DNA of 64,000 bases from FEN-1219 sp963744305 (GCA_963744305.1 CAVUTF010000004.1:62001-126000); one strand, 5' to 3'; shown: positions 30,368 through 39,033, counted from the first letter of the stretch. Notes: generated by a model from the letters alone, not told the origin. Numbers and translations are program-made.

Positions 30368-30943
30368 CTATCGCAGCAAAGGCTCGAAGTCGTACTTTTG
30401 CCCGCCGATCGTCGCCTGATACATCAAGCCGCCGATCGCCATCGAAAAAACCTGCAGCCCGCGCACGTAACCCGGAGCCGCCGCCGTGCCGGCGCGGCCG
30501 GCACCGGTCGATGCTTGGGTTCCCGTGGTACTTGCTGTGGCCTGCGCGCTCGCGGTCACGGCGACGGCCGACGCGTCGGCGCCGAACTGGAATTGCTCGC
30601 TCGTAAACTCGTCGTAGGCGCGCTGGTCTTCAAAGAAGATGATCTGCTTGTACGCCTGCCCGCCCGCCTGAAGCCCGATGTTCACGTCGATGACGCGGCT
30701 GGACCCCGTCACCGTCCCGTTGCGGTAAACGTGCCCGCGCCCGGTGGCGCCACCGATTCCGAGCCCGCCGCGGAAAATGCGCGGCCACACGGCATAGCCG
30801 TACGCCGACGTGAAGTATGGAGCTACGGCCGGGATGGCGCGGAACTCCTCGATCGTCGCGCCGTAATCCGCTTCGTCCTGCGCCACGGCGACCGCGGTGA
30901 ACGCCAGTAAGAGAGGGATCAAGGTTCGCGATTGCCGGGTCAT
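30368..30943 (-). CDS. SYLF-domain (Ysc84-like) exported lipid-binding protein
   Basis: A 191-residue protein with a signal peptide (TLIPLLLAFTAVAVAQDEA). The mature part has the bacterial SYLF pattern: FTSAYGYAVWPRIFRGGLGI, GGATGRGHVYRNG, VIDVNIGLQAGGQAYKQIIF, FTSEQFQFGADASAVAVTA and VFSMAIGGLMYQATIGGQKY. SYLF domains bind phospholipids; bacterial members are secreted and functionally undefined. The alanine/threonine-rich insert before the last block is typical. It converges with the transporter gene, with a 13-base gap. Confidence 0.88.
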   Translation of the reverse strand: MTRQSRTLIPLLLAFTAVAVAQDEADYGATIEEFRAIPAVAPYFTSAYGYAVWPRIFRGGLGIGGATGRGHVYRNGTVTGSSRVIDVNIGLQAGGQAYKQIIFFEDQRAYDEFTSEQFQFGADASAVAVTASAQATASTTGTQASTGAGRAGTAAAPGYVRGLQVFSMAIGGLMYQATIGGQKYDFEPLLR

Positions 30944-31132
30944 TGCTAGATCTCCTTCTGTCTTTCTTGGCGGACGACCGTGCCGCTATGTCGCTAGCAT
31001 ATCCCAGAGCTGAAACCTCCACGAGGCAATCGGCCCGACGTCGTACGGCGAAGTGTTGTCTCCGACGCGTTCCCTGGCTCATGATCGGCGTACGTGTTTC
31101 GCTCGCGGCCGCGTTTGTGGGGGCGGCAAGTC

Positions 31133-31742
31133 ATGACCAGAACCGTACGACCATTCGCAGCGGCGATCGCTGCGGCTGCCTTGCTCGCGCTCCCGCTAGT
31201 CGCGAGCGCTCAGCAACCGTCCGCCGATGGGCCGCAATTCGAGAACGGCAAGAATCTCGTGTTGCCGGCCGACTATCGTTCCTGGCCGTTTCTCGGCGCC
31301 GGCCTCGGCATGACCTACGACGGCGAGCGGGGTACGTTGGGAGCGGCGCCCGATCCGCGCTTCACGCAACGCGTTCGTGAACCCGAGCGCCTACCGCCAT
31401 TTCATGGAAACCGGCGCGTGGCCCGACGGCTCGGTATTCGTCCTGGAGTTCCGAGCGTCCGCGAGCGAGGGCTCGATCAACAAAGCCGGCCGGTTCCAGA
31501 CGAACCTCGTATTCCTCGAAGCGGAGGTGAAGGACTCGCGGTTCCCCGACGGCTGGGCGTTCTACCGCTTCGGTCCCGGGAACGACTTGGCGAAGGTCGC
31601 GGAACCGCTCGCCGATGCAGCCGTTGCGCCGTGCGTGGAGTGTCACTCGCAACACGCCGCCGTGGAGAGAACGTTCGTGCAGTTCTATCCGACGCTGCTC
31701 GAGATCGCGCGCAGCAAGGGCACGCTCAAGCCGGGGTTTTGA
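31133..31742 (+). pseudogene. Frameshifted cytochrome P460-family protein
   Basis: ATG 31133 begins a signal peptide (VRPFAAAIAAAALLALPLVA). The first frame gives LVLPADYRSWPFLGAGLGMT, the usual opening of exported P460-type cytochromes. A single-base shift near 31370 leads into FVNPSAYRHFMETGAWPDGS, VFVLEFR, FPDGWAFYRFG and the haem motif CVECH, followed by TFVQFYPTLLEIA. Total about 203 residues. P460 proteins are periplasmic haem proteins with a cross-linked haem, acting on hydroxylamine or detoxifying nitrogen species, but many members are unassigned. It converges with the four-domain lipoprotein gene. Confidence 0.8.
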
Positions 31743-31759
31743 TTTTCGAGCGCGGCGGC

Positions 31760-33160
31760 CTAGAGGAATCGGCCACAGCCGTAATACATCGCGCCGTCGA
31801 ACGTCACCGTTGCGGTGGCCTCGAACGCTTCGCCGCTCATGCTGTCCGTGCACCCGCCGCGCTCCACGACCGCGACGAGCTCGTGCGCTTCGGTGCGCAA
31901 GCGGTAAGTCGTCCTCTGTCCCGCGACGGACGGTTGCGAATACGGAAACTCGGCGCGGCTCGCGCCTAGGTCCGTGATCATCGTGAGCCGCTCGGGTGTG
32001 ATCTCGAGGCTCCAGGACGGCTCGTTGCCGAGCGCGCGGAACGTGACCCCGCGGCGCGCGGCGTCGGCCCACGGCACCTTCGCGGGATTCGAGCGGCAGT
32101 CTACGAACCGCTGGCCCGCGATCTCGAACGTCGCGAGGTCGCCCTTGCTCCAGTACACCGTGCCGCTGTCCTCATAGCGTGCGCCGGACGCCGCGCGCGT
32201 CATTCCGAGCACGGAGTATTGTCCGCCGAGCGATTCCGGCGCCCAGAGCGCCACCTCCCCGGGTCCCGTGCGTACCGTGAAGCTCACGTCGCCGTCGCAG
32301 TCGTACACGAACGTGCGTCCGACCTCCGGTGCCGCGGCAACCGTTGGGGATTCCCGGGCGAAGATCAGCACGCCGCCGGCGCCGAACGACAAGCGCAGCT
32401 CCTCGCCGCGCACCGCGTAACCGGTCACGGCGAAGATGGCTTGCATGAACTCACCCGCGATCGACGGCGGCGGGCACGCCGCGAGCGTCGACGCGCCGGC
32501 CGTGATCGTGAGACGCCCGGGCTCGGGCCGCTGATAACCGCCCGTGTAACGGTTGCAGTCGGCTTGACCGGAATAACGTCCGTCCGCGCCGAACTCGATC
32601 GTGTAGGGCGGCTCGCGCCCGACCGCCTCTTCTGCCCCGCCGGGGCGCTGAATCGCGACGAGCCGCCAAGGTCCGGCGGCAATCGAACCGGTATCACCAG
32701 TAGCGCCGCCGTCGCCGGCGACGCGCTGCACCAAGACTTCGACGTTCTCAGTCGGTTGGCCGCCTTCGAGCACGGCGTGATGAGTGGTGGTCGAAAACAG
32801 GAGCGCTCCGTCGGCGGTCCGAATCGCGGCGCGCACACCATAACGATTGCGCGGCTCGATGCGATCGGCCGCGTAGCGCAGCTCGAACGGAATCGGCACT
32901 TGACGGCCGTCCGTCGCGATCACCGCTTCCGCGAGCACGACCGCGGGCGCATCCGCGCGCGACACGTCCTCGAGACGAACCTCGATCGTCGCGTCCGGGG
33001 GCAGCGCCATGCGCTCGCGGTAGAGCACCGTGCCGGTCAAGCGGCCCTCGGCAGCCGCTGCCGGCGCGCCGTCGTTCGAGGATTGGCAACCGCTGAGCAT
33101 GACGCCCGCGATCAAGAATGCACACCAACGAGCCTTCGTGTCATTTTGCGTTCCCGTCAT
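31760..33160 (-). CDS. Four-domain outer-membrane lipoprotein (YbaY, META/HslJ, MliC, COG3650)
   Basis: A 466-residue intact lipoprotein with lipobox LSGC (Cys ~25). Domain 1 (~35-150) is YbaY-like (GTVLYRERMALPPDATIEV, PIPFELRY). Domain 2 (~160-265) is META/HslJ-like (PWRLVAIQRPGG, YTIEFGADGRYSGQADCNRY, STLAACPPP). Domain 3 (~282-350) is MliC-like (FVYDCDGDVSFTVRTGPG, YWSKGDLATFEIAGQ, DCRSNP). Domain 4 (~352-466) resembles COG3650 proteins (FRALGNEPSWSLEITPERLT, GGCTDSMSGEAFEATATVT). Each domain occurs as a separate envelope lipoprotein elsewhere: MliC inhibits lysozyme and HslJ relates to heat and novobiocin tolerance. The fusion suggests an envelope stress or lysozyme-defence role, which is inference. 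Confidence 0.85.
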   Translation of the reverse strand: MTGTQNDTKARWCAFLIAGVMLSGCQSSNDGAPAAAAEGRLTGTVLYRERMALPPDATIEVRLEDVSRADAPAVVLAEAVIATDGRQVPIPFELRYAADRIEPRNRYGVRAAIRTADGALLFSTTTHHAVLEGGQPTENVEVLVQRVAGDGGATGDTGSIAAGPWRLVAIQRPGGAEEAVGREPPYTIEFGADGRYSGQADCNRYTGGYQRPEPGRLTITAGASTLAACPPPSIAGEFMQAIFAVTGYAVRGEELRLSFGAGGVLIFARESPTVAAAPEVGRTFVYDCDGDVSFTVRTGPGEVALWAPESLGGQYSVLGMTRAASGARYEDSGTVYWSKGDLATFEIAGQRFVDCRSNPAKVPWADAARRGVTFRALGNEPSWSLEITPERLTMITDLGASRAEFPYSQPSVAGQRTTYRLRTEAHELVAVVERGGCTDSMSGEAFEATATVTFDGAMYYGCGRFL

Positions 33161-33240
33161 CGTCGAATCCTCGACAGAGATCGCCTCAAGAGTCCCTACG
33201 GCTCAGATTCATACAACTGCGCCTCGAGGTCCAATCGGAC

Positions 33241-33597
33241 TTACGCCCTACCGACGCCGCGCGTCTGCAAATCACCGGTCGAACCACGAGCTGAACACGA
33301 CACTGATCCCCGCGATCGTCGCTGAACCGATACGCCAAGCCGAGCTTGAATGCCGACGGCGATCGGGAAGCGGAACCTGACGCCCACGGTCCGGCGGCCT
33401 TGATAATCGAGCGTCTCGCGCCACGTGCGGCCCGGCCGCATGCTGACGACCAGAGCCTCTGCACCGGCATCGGTTTCGTACGCGCCCGTGCCGAAGAACG
33501 CGCTGTACGCCCAATGAATCGACTGTGGGCCCTCGGACTGCGCTGACACGGCAGCGGAGAGCAAGAACGCGAGCGCCGAGCCAACGGCCCGAATCAC
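33241..33597 (-). CDS. Small exported protein, beta-barrel-like, probably frameshifted near its end
   Basis: Starts at GTG (complement 33595-33597) behind CAGGACGTCACGA, giving a signal peptide (AVGSALAFLLSAAVSAQ). The mature part has alternating strands (IHWAYSAFFGTGAYETD, EALVVSMRPGR, TVGVRFRFPIAVG). In this frame the end reads as arginine-rich low-quality sequence, while the neighbouring frames read KLGLAYRFSDDRG and GISVVFSSWFDR with a stop at 33272, a more natural barrel end. One or two single-base shifts near 33330 and 33300 are therefore likely. No family is recognised. Confidence 0.5.
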   Translation of the reverse strand: MIRAVGSALAFLLSAAVSAQSEGPQSIHWAYSAFFGTGAYETDAGAEALVVSMRPGRTWRETLDYQGRRTVGVRFRFPIAVGIQARLGVSVQRRSRGSVSCSARGSTGDLQTRGVGRA

Positions 33598-33661
33598 TCG
33601 TGACGTCCTGCGGCTAGCGACTTGTGTGCTGCGCGTGGAATCACACCCTGAGGTGCGGCTT

Positions 33662-34261
33662 TCAGTTCAGCGGCGGTAACCCGAGGCGACGTCGGATCGC
33701 CGGCCGCGCGGCATCGACGTTCGCAACAATCAAATCTTGAAGCCGCTCGATACCTTGCTCTCGATCCTCCACCGGCTCGTCGAGCCAAACGGCGCCGGAG
33801 GAAATGAGCTCGCTCTCGTCTGCCGTGATCATGTAGATCGCCATGTGGACGACGGCGATTAGGTCTTCACTGTCGGACGCGCTGACCTCCTTGGCGAAGG
33901 TGCGCATGTTGGCCAAGAGCTCGGGCGAGACTTCCTTGCGCACCGACTCGAGCGACGACCCGGGGCCGACTGCGGCGGGCCGAACCATCAAGACCGTTCG
34001 CACTCCCTGCGCAGCGAGTGTGGTGCGAAAGCGTTTACTGTCCGCGTCGTCTACGTTCGGCACGAGGTCGTAGCTCGTGACGGCGTCGTAGTCGTGCTCG
34101 AGGGCTTTCGCGACCAATTGCTGCTCGAACGTCTCTCGGAGCATCGCATCGTCGGTGAGCGCGACGACCGCGGATTTGTATCTGACGGCTTCCTGCGCAA
34201 ACGCCGTCCCAAACGTTGCGCACGCGCCGCACGCGAAAAAAACTATCCGGCTGAACATCAT
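33662..34261 (-). CDS. Exported protein of unknown function
   Basis: A 199-residue protein starting at the first of two ATGs (complement 34259-34261) behind GGAGGGTCGTTG. The leader MMFSRIVFFACGACATFGTA ends in FAQ. The mature part (YKSAVVALTDDAMLRETFEQ, QLVAKALEHDYDAVTSYDLV, GVRTVLMVRPAAVG, IAVVHMAIYMIT) has the layout of periplasmic proteins built on a Rossmann-like A/B fold such as the DUF4136-type lipoproteins, and resembles the lipoproteins at 37699 and 38392 in arrangement (nucleotide-free, V-L-M-V-R-P strand). A firm family assignment is not possible by eye. Confidence 0.65.
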   Translation of the reverse strand: MMFSRIVFFACGACATFGTAFAQEAVRYKSAVVALTDDAMLRETFEQQLVAKALEHDYDAVTSYDLVPNVDDADSKRFRTTLAAQGVRTVLMVRPAAVGPGSSLESVRKEVSPELLANMRTFAKEVSASDSEDLIAVVHMAIYMITADESELISSGAVWLDEPVEDREQGIERLQDLIVANVDAARPAIRRRLGLPPLN

Positions 34262-34473
34262 CAACGACCCTCCGCGAGCGGGCTCTCGTGATCGCCGAAG
34301 CTCGCCGCCCATGGTCCACCAGTCGGTATTCAAGGATCAGGGACGGTGCGAAACAATCACCCCTATGGCGTATGGCCTTCGAGCCGCCACCATGGATACT
34401 GAGCGTCACGCGACGGCCCGCGAGCCGTTGCCCGTGACCCAAATCATGGGGGGTAGGCCAAGCCTAGCTGAAA

Positions 34474-35064
34474 ATGAAATACGCGCGAGAATTCCTGAAG
34501 ATCGCGTTGGTGGGCGGCCTCGCCGTCCTGCTGCCGGTTTACCTGGCTTTGTTGCTGCTGCTCAAGGGAATGCAGACGACAGCAACCTTTGTGGCGCCGG
34601 TGACGGCGCTGTTGCCGAGCTGGCTGCCGGCGCAGAATTTGGTGTCGCTGTTGGCCCTGTTGATCACCTGCTTCGTCGTCGGTCTCGCGGTACGCACGCG
34701 AACGGGGCGGGCCGTTCGCCAGCGCCTGGAAAAGTCGTTCTTCTCGAGGATCCCGGGCTATGCGATGTTCCGCAGCCTAACGCTGCGGCTGGCAGGCAGC
34801 GGCGACGAGAGCAAGTGGCAGCCCGCGCTCGTCGAGCTCGAAGACGCTCTCGTTCCGGCGTTCGTCATCGAACAGCACGACGACGGGCAGTTCACGGTCT
34901 TCGTGCCGTCCGTACCGACCCCGCTAGCCGGTGCCGTCTATGTCCTTTCGGCAAACCGCGTGCACGTCGTCGACATCCCGTTCACGGAGGCCATAAAGTC
35001 CATCTCCCGCTGGGGAGTGGGATCGAAGAACCTCGTGGCCGCAATGCGGGCGCGTGAGTCTTGA
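34474..35064 (+). CDS. DUF502-family membrane protein
   Basis: A 196-residue protein with two N-terminal membrane helices (IALVGGLAVLLPVYLALLLL and NLVSLLALLITCFVVGLAVR) and a cytoplasmic C-terminal domain. The blocks RIPGYAMFRSLTLRL, LVPAFVIEQHDDGQFTVFVP and AVYVLSANRVHVVDIPFTEA are diagnostic of DUF502, where F-V-P-x-x-P-x-P and V-x-V-V-D-x-P are conserved. Function is unknown. The start is ATG 34474. It converges with the DUF3313 gene across a short perfect hairpin. Confidence 0.88.
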   Translation: MKYAREFLKIALVGGLAVLLPVYLALLLLLKGMQTTATFVAPVTALLPSWLPAQNLVSLLALLITCFVVGLAVRTRTGRAVRQRLEKSFFSRIPGYAMFRSLTLRLAGSGDESKWQPALVELEDALVPAFVIEQHDDGQFTVFVPSVPTPLAGAVYVLSANRVHVVDIPFTEAIKSISRWGVGSKNLVAAMRARES

Positions 35065-35078
35065 TAGCGCCCTATCAA
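35061..35078. terminator. Short bidirectional hairpin between convergent genes
   Basis: A perfect 7-bp stem, TTGATAG (35061-35067) with CTATCAA (35072-35078), overlaps the stop codons of the converging DUF502 and DUF3313 genes. T-tracts are poor on both sides, so it is a weak terminator at best. Confidence 0.45.
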
Positions 35079-35779
35079 TCACTCTTTCTCGGGTTTCCGC
35101 TCCACTGCTCGTCGAGGGCGTCGCGCAACGTGTTGGCCCAGGCGCGGATAATCCGATCGGCTTCCGCCTTATTGGTGACGCTGTTCGCCATCTGGTAATA
35201 CGCGCCTTCCGCCGCGTCGCGATGATCGATCACTCGGCCGATCAGCGAGCGCGTGGCGGCGTCGTAGAGGTCCATGTACAGCGTCATCTGTCCCGCCGAG
35301 GACACATAGCTGCGCGATCTGGACGCTGTGTCGATGTCGGGGGCGTTGACGTCCAAGTTCACAATCGCCGGTCGCAGGATCAGCACATCGTCGCCGACCA
35401 CGTCGACGATCTCATAGCCGCCTTCTTCCGCGAGCTCTTTGGTGAATACCTTGCGGAACTCCTCGGACAACCCCATGCGAATGCGGTCCATGTCTTCGGC
35501 CGTCACGCGATTGACGCCGGGACGGGAGCGGTTCTGATCCTCTGCCCAGTCCTTGACAAATTGCACCTCGGCGTCGATCAGCCCGATGCGTTTGTAGCCG
35601 GCCAGCGTCGCGCCGGGCCGCCAGTAGACGACATCGAGCCGTTTGCTTTCTTGACGCACCAGCCCCTCTTCCGTCTGCGCCGGAAGGTCGTCTTTTTGCG
35701 CGAGCACGGGGGCACCGAACAGCATGGCGGCGAGAGCCAGCGCAGGAACTTGGACGATCATGCGAGCGGACGTGTTCAT
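35075..35779 (-). CDS. DUF3313-family exported protein
   Basis: A 234-residue protein starting at ATG (complement 35777-35779) with an excellent ribosome site, GGGAGGGAGGAA. The leader (VPALALAAMLFGAPVLAQ) is followed by VVYWRPGATLAGYKRIGLID, ISEEFRK-like helices, DVLILRPAIVNLDVNAPDID, GQMTLYMDLYDAATRSLIGR and WANTLRDALDEQWSG. These match DUF3313, a periplasmic or lipoprotein family of unknown function that shares a fold with DUF4136. No lipobox cysteine is present, so this member is soluble. Confidence 0.8.
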   Translation of the reverse strand: MNTSARMIVQVPALALAAMLFGAPVLAQKDDLPAQTEEGLVRQESKRLDVVYWRPGATLAGYKRIGLIDAEVQFVKDWAEDQNRSRPGVNRVTAEDMDRIRMGLSEEFRKVFTKELAEEGGYEIVDVVGDDVLILRPAIVNLDVNAPDIDTASRSRSYVSSAGQMTLYMDLYDAATRSLIGRVIDHRDAAEGAYYQMANSVTNKAEADRIIRAWANTLRDALDEQWSGNPRKSD

Positions 35780-36039
35780 TAGTATTCCTCCCTCCCAGGG
35801 TACCGTTCTGCGTTGAATAGTACCGAGGTCTTGGCTGCCTGCCTATCGGACCAAAGCAGGACCTTCCGCAAACCGCCCGGGCCGGTTCGGCCGTTTCCGT
35901 CCTCCCCGACCCCCTCCTTCCGCCGTTCTCGGACCCGCCGGATCGAACTTTGGTCTCATAGGGCCAGCACTGGCGGTTTGTTAGCGTTATGCTGCTCATG
36001 TTTCCATAAAAGACCACACCCCATAGGGAGGATCTCTCA

Positions 36040-36619
36040 ATGCAATTACGTATCGGAATCGGCAGCGTTGTCGCGGCGTTGCTGGTCGTCTTCTGGTCAC
36101 AGGCGGGCCTGGCGCAGGGAAATTGCGGCAACATCCAGTTTTCCACGGACATCAGCAGCCGCTTCCCGAACGCTCGGGCCGCTTGCCTCGGCGTAGTCCA
36201 GCGCGACGGGCGAGACTTCGCGCATTTCTCAGCGCGCATCAGACAAGTCAGGGGCAACACAGTCGAAGCAGAGTTCAAGCTGCCGGACGGCACCTACGGT
36301 CGCCCCGTAACCTTCGAAGCGTCTCCGGACGCTCGCGCGAAAATCCAGGGTACAGACCTACCGCATCCGCGAGCTGAGCCGAGGCCAGGAGCTCGATGTC
36401 TATCTGCCGCCCGACCGATGGGCGATCGCGGTGGTTGAGGATCCGACCGCAGACTTCGAGACCGCACGGACCGTCACGTTCGTTGCGCTCCAGGAGCCGA
36501 CACCAGCCGTCGCGGCGTTGCCGAGGACGGCCAGCATAGTGCCGCTGCTCGGATTGCTCGGTGCGCTGCTGACCGGGCTCGGTTTCGCGGTCACCGCGGT
36601 TCGGCGCAAGCTCGGCTAG
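36040..36619 (+). pseudogene. Frameshifted exported protein with LPRTAS C-terminal sorting signal
   Basis: ATG 36040 follows GGGAGGATCTCTCA and begins a signal peptide (SVVAALLVVFWSQAGLAQ). The mature part starts NCGNIQFSTDISSRFPN and continues to KLPDGTYGRPVTF. A single-base shift near 36350 leads into TYRIRELSRGQELDVYLPPD. The C-terminus is a textbook sorting signal: LPRTAS, a hydrophobic stretch (IVPLLGLLGALLTGLGFAV), then the charged tail TAVRRKLG. A class D sortase is encoded convergently next door, so this protein is its likely substrate. Total about 192 residues. No known domain is recognised in the mature part. Because both sides of the shift fit one protein, the break may be a base error. 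Confidence 0.7.
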
Positions 36620-36634
36620 GACTCGTCCAACCTC

Positions 36635-36678
36635 TCCGCGGATTCCCGGGCCCGTTCTTTGGGCTCGGGAATCTCCGG
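36635..36678. terminator. Bidirectional hairpin between sortase substrate and sortase genes
   Basis: An imperfect long inverted repeat pairs GGATTCCCGGGCCC (from 36640) with GGGCTCGGGAATCTCC (from 36661), loop GTTCTTT, with one mismatch and one bulge. It sits between the stops of the convergent genes and probably terminates both. Confidence 0.65.
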
Positions 36679-36721
36679 TTGAAGTGGGAGTACGCTGGGG
36701 CCGGATCTAGGCCGCTTCGGC

Positions 36722-37468
36722 CTAACCGGACGCGCGCGGCGAATCCTGCGGGACGGCTTTCACGATGAACCGTTGCGGCGCGTCGCCGACGAAATAGAAC
36801 GGATAACAAGTCACGAGCGTCAGCGTGGCGTGATCAGTCGGGTCGAGCACGTAGACATCATTCGGCTCTACGATCAGCAACTCCGTGACCCGATAGCGAA
36901 CCGTGCCGTCGAGTGTCCGTAGGTCCACGGCGTCACCGACGGCGATGTCCTTGAGACCTCGGAAGAAGCCGTCCCGATGGCCTGCGATACCGAGATTGCC
37001 GCGCTGGCCGACCTTCGCCGTGCCCTCGATCCGCCCGACACCGCGGTTCAACACGATCTCACCGGTACCCTCGAAGATCGGCACGCTCAGATCGATTTTC
37101 GGAATCGTGAGCACACCGAGGGGCGCTCCTACCTTGGCACCGAGACTCGCTCCGTAGGCTTCCCTACGATTCTCGCCCCACAGCGACTGATCCGGTGTCT
37201 TCGTGGGCTGCAGCGTTGCGGCGACGTCGGCCGCATCGCCCGGCTCGACCGCCGGGGACACCTCGGTGGCACGCAGGTTTTGCGCAACCTCGAAGGCCTC
37301 CAGCGCCTCGGCTCGGCCCACCACGGCGTGGATGCGTGCTGCCGCGTAGACGACGAGAAGGGCGACTCCGGACACGGCGAGAACGAGCTCGACCGAGCGA
37401 AGCACACGCGCCAACGGTGAGGACCGGGCGTCGGTCGCAACTCTTGATCGTGCACGCCAAAATGCCAC
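36722..37468 (-). CDS. Class D-type sortase
   Basis: About 248 residues from GTG (complement 37466-37468) behind GAGGG; the open frame extends to ATG 37609, but that start lacks a ribosome site. A membrane anchor (VELVLAVSGVALLVVYAAAR) is followed by the sortase barrel: GVLTIPKIDLSVPIFEGTG, LNRGVGRIEGTA, the catalytic histidine in GNLGIAGHRDGFFRGLKDI, VLDPTDHATLTLVTCYPF with the catalytic cysteine in LVTCYPF, and the arginine in PQRFIVKA. The P-K-I and T-L-V-T-C-Y-P-F-x-F-V-G-x-A-P-x-R pattern fits class D sortases. Sortases cleave LPxT-type signals and attach the protein to an amine. In Gram-negatives they are rare and usually paired with one dedicated substrate, as here at 36040-36619. Confidence 0.88.
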   Translation of the reverse strand: MAFWRARSRVATDARSSPLARVLRSVELVLAVSGVALLVVYAAARIHAVVGRAEALEAFEVAQNLRATEVSPAVEPGDAADVAATLQPTKTPDQSLWGENRREAYGASLGAKVGAPLGVLTIPKIDLSVPIFEGTGEIVLNRGVGRIEGTAKVGQRGNLGIAGHRDGFFRGLKDIAVGDAVDLRTLDGTVRYRVTELLIVEPNDVYVLDPTDHATLTLVTCYPFYFVGDAPQRFIVKAVPQDSPRASG

Positions 37469-37698
37469 GGGCCGGGACCCTCGTTTTGCCTTCCGCACGC
37501 TCAACCTAGCAGACCGCGGGTTCGTGTCAATAAGCCCAAAGACCGCACTCTCGGATCGCCGCAGCCGTCGGTTGCAGCTCGGCCGCCACCGCGTGATGTA
37601 GCATCGCATCTAGGTCCAACCGCGCCCCCAATCGGCCCTTGGACCGATGCCGCCTTTCGGCCCTGCTGCTACTCTGTCGTCATCGAGGTGTGTTAATC

Positions 37699-38322
37699 GT
37701 GAAGAAACCGTCGTATCGATTGCTGATCGTGCTCGGATGGATGCTCGCCGGCTGCGCGCCGACGCAACGCGTCGCGAACGTCTACGAGAATCCGGCCATG
37801 GCCGGTAAGGCGTATGCGAAGGTCCTGGTGGTCGGCGCCACCGAAAACACCGATCGGCGGCGTCACTTCGAGGACGACGTCGTGCGCTCCTTCGCCGCCA
37901 TAGAGGTCGGCGCCGTGTCTTCCCTCGCGACGCTCGGGGGCAACCAGGCCATCAACCGCGAGGTGGTTGCGGCGGCGGCGCGCGACACCGGCTCCGATGC
38001 CGTGTTGATCACGCGGCTGCTCGACGAGCAGGTGCGCGCAGAGGTCGAGGAAGGCCGCTCGACCGCCGCCAGCGCCGAGCGCCGCAACGATGTGGCGCTC
38101 GCCGACTTTTTCCGCTACGACTACGTGGAACACCCCGATCCGATGACGGTCACGACCATTCGCACGGTGCTCGTCGCGAGCGATCTCTACGACGTCGCAA
38201 CCGAAACGAGAGTGTGGAGCGCGCAGTCGACGACGATCGATAAGGAGAGCGTAGACTCAGCCATCACGGGCGTCGCTGAAGCGGTGACGCGCAGCTTGCG
38301 AAGCGGCGGCTGGCTCGATTAG
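37699..38322 (+). CDS. Putative DUF4136-like lipoprotein
   Basis: A 207-residue protein. GTG 37699 is chosen because GAGGTG precedes it at a good spacing. The leader YRLLIVLGWMLAGC ends in a lipobox (LAGC). The mature part (YAKVLVVGATENTDRRRHFE, DDVVRSFAAIEVGAVSSLAT, TGSDAVLITRLLDEQ, VLVASDLYDVATETRVWSAQ, AITGVAEAVTRSLRSGGWL) has the strand-helix pattern of the DUF4136/DUF3313-type lipoproteins. Function unknown. It is intact, and one of several related small lipoproteins between 33.6 and 39 kb. Confidence 0.7.
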   Translation: MKKPSYRLLIVLGWMLAGCAPTQRVANVYENPAMAGKAYAKVLVVGATENTDRRRHFEDDVVRSFAAIEVGAVSSLATLGGNQAINREVVAAAARDTGSDAVLITRLLDEQVRAEVEEGRSTAASAERRNDVALADFFRYDYVEHPDPMTVTTIRTVLVASDLYDVATETRVWSAQSTTIDKESVDSAITGVAEAVTRSLRSGGWLD

Positions 38323-38391
38323 AGCGCAGTGCCGGCGGCGCCCGTGCTCGGGTGCTCGGTGCCGCCGTACTTCGTTCCGCGTGCGGCTGGG

Positions 38392-39033
38392 TCAGCCGGC
38401 GGGGGTGCCGGCGATCAGGCCTCGCCGCTGTAGCTCTTTCCCTGCTTTCTCCGCGGTCTCTTGGACCAACCGGTCGACGCTCGACGGATTCGTCTCGCTG
38501 CTCTGCCCGCCCCAGATGAGCTTGTTCTGCTTCAACGAGTACACCAGCGTCTCTACGGTGATGATCGTATTGGTGCGAATCTCGCCGCCCGAGACCCCAT
38601 ACGGAGCGCCCCAGCCGTAGCCGTAGTAGCCGCCATAGAAACCCGAGTATGCCGGACCCGTATACATCACCGGCGTCGATTCCACTTCCTGGCGCTTGTC
38701 AACGGGGCGCATCACGACCGCGCCGTCCACACCTGCTCGCTCCAGTGCTGCCTTGACGGCCGCCTCGTTGTTGGGAGTTGCGTCAGCATAGATCGTGTAG
38801 AGCGGAACGCCCACCGCTCCGCGGGCTGTGAGCTCGCGCGCGAGCGCTTCCTCTGCCGCGCGGCGCGATACCTGATTCTCCATCATGACGATGGCGGCGA
38901 CCTTCGAGCCGCTTACGACGACCGGCGTCGCATCCGGCGCTTGCCACGACGTCTCGAATGCGCTCGACGCGCACGCCGACACGATAATGCCGCTAGCGGC
39001 AGCAACGAGGGTCTTCAGCCATCTGGTGTTCAT
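38392..39033 (-). CDS. Putative DUF4136-like lipoprotein, glycine/tyrosine-rich centre
   Basis: A 213-residue protein from ATG (complement 39031-39033) behind AAAGGGGACCCGAA. The lipobox is VSAC (leader VAAASGIIVSAC). The mature part has AAIVMMENQVSRRAAEEALA, GAVGVPLYTIYADATP, GVDGAVVMRPVDKRQEVEST, a Gly/Tyr-rich patch (YSGFYGGYYGYGWGAPYG), and TIITVETLVYSLKQNKLIWG with VQETAEKAGKELQRRGLIA. The strands and the E-T-x-x-Y-x-L-x-x-x-K-L-I-W-x-G block match DUF4136-like proteins of unknown function. It is convergent with the lipoprotein at 37699. Confidence 0.7.
   Translation of the reverse strand: MNTRWLKTLVAAASGIIVSACASSAFETSWQAPDATPVVVSGSKVAAIVMMENQVSRRAAEEALARELTARGAVGVPLYTIYADATPNNEAAVKAALERAGVDGAVVMRPVDKRQEVESTPVMYTGPAYSGFYGGYYGYGWGAPYGVSGGEIRTNTIITVETLVYSLKQNKLIWGGQSSETNPSSVDRLVQETAEKAGKELQRRGLIAGTPAG

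Noticed and set aside
32219..33325. A 368-residue rightward open frame
   Set aside because: It is antisense to the four-domain lipoprotein gene and has random-looking composition.
37469..37609. Longer N-terminus for the sortase
   Set aside because: The extension is very arginine-rich and its ATG has no ribosome site, whereas GTG 37466-37468 has GAGGG upstream and starts just before the membrane anchor.
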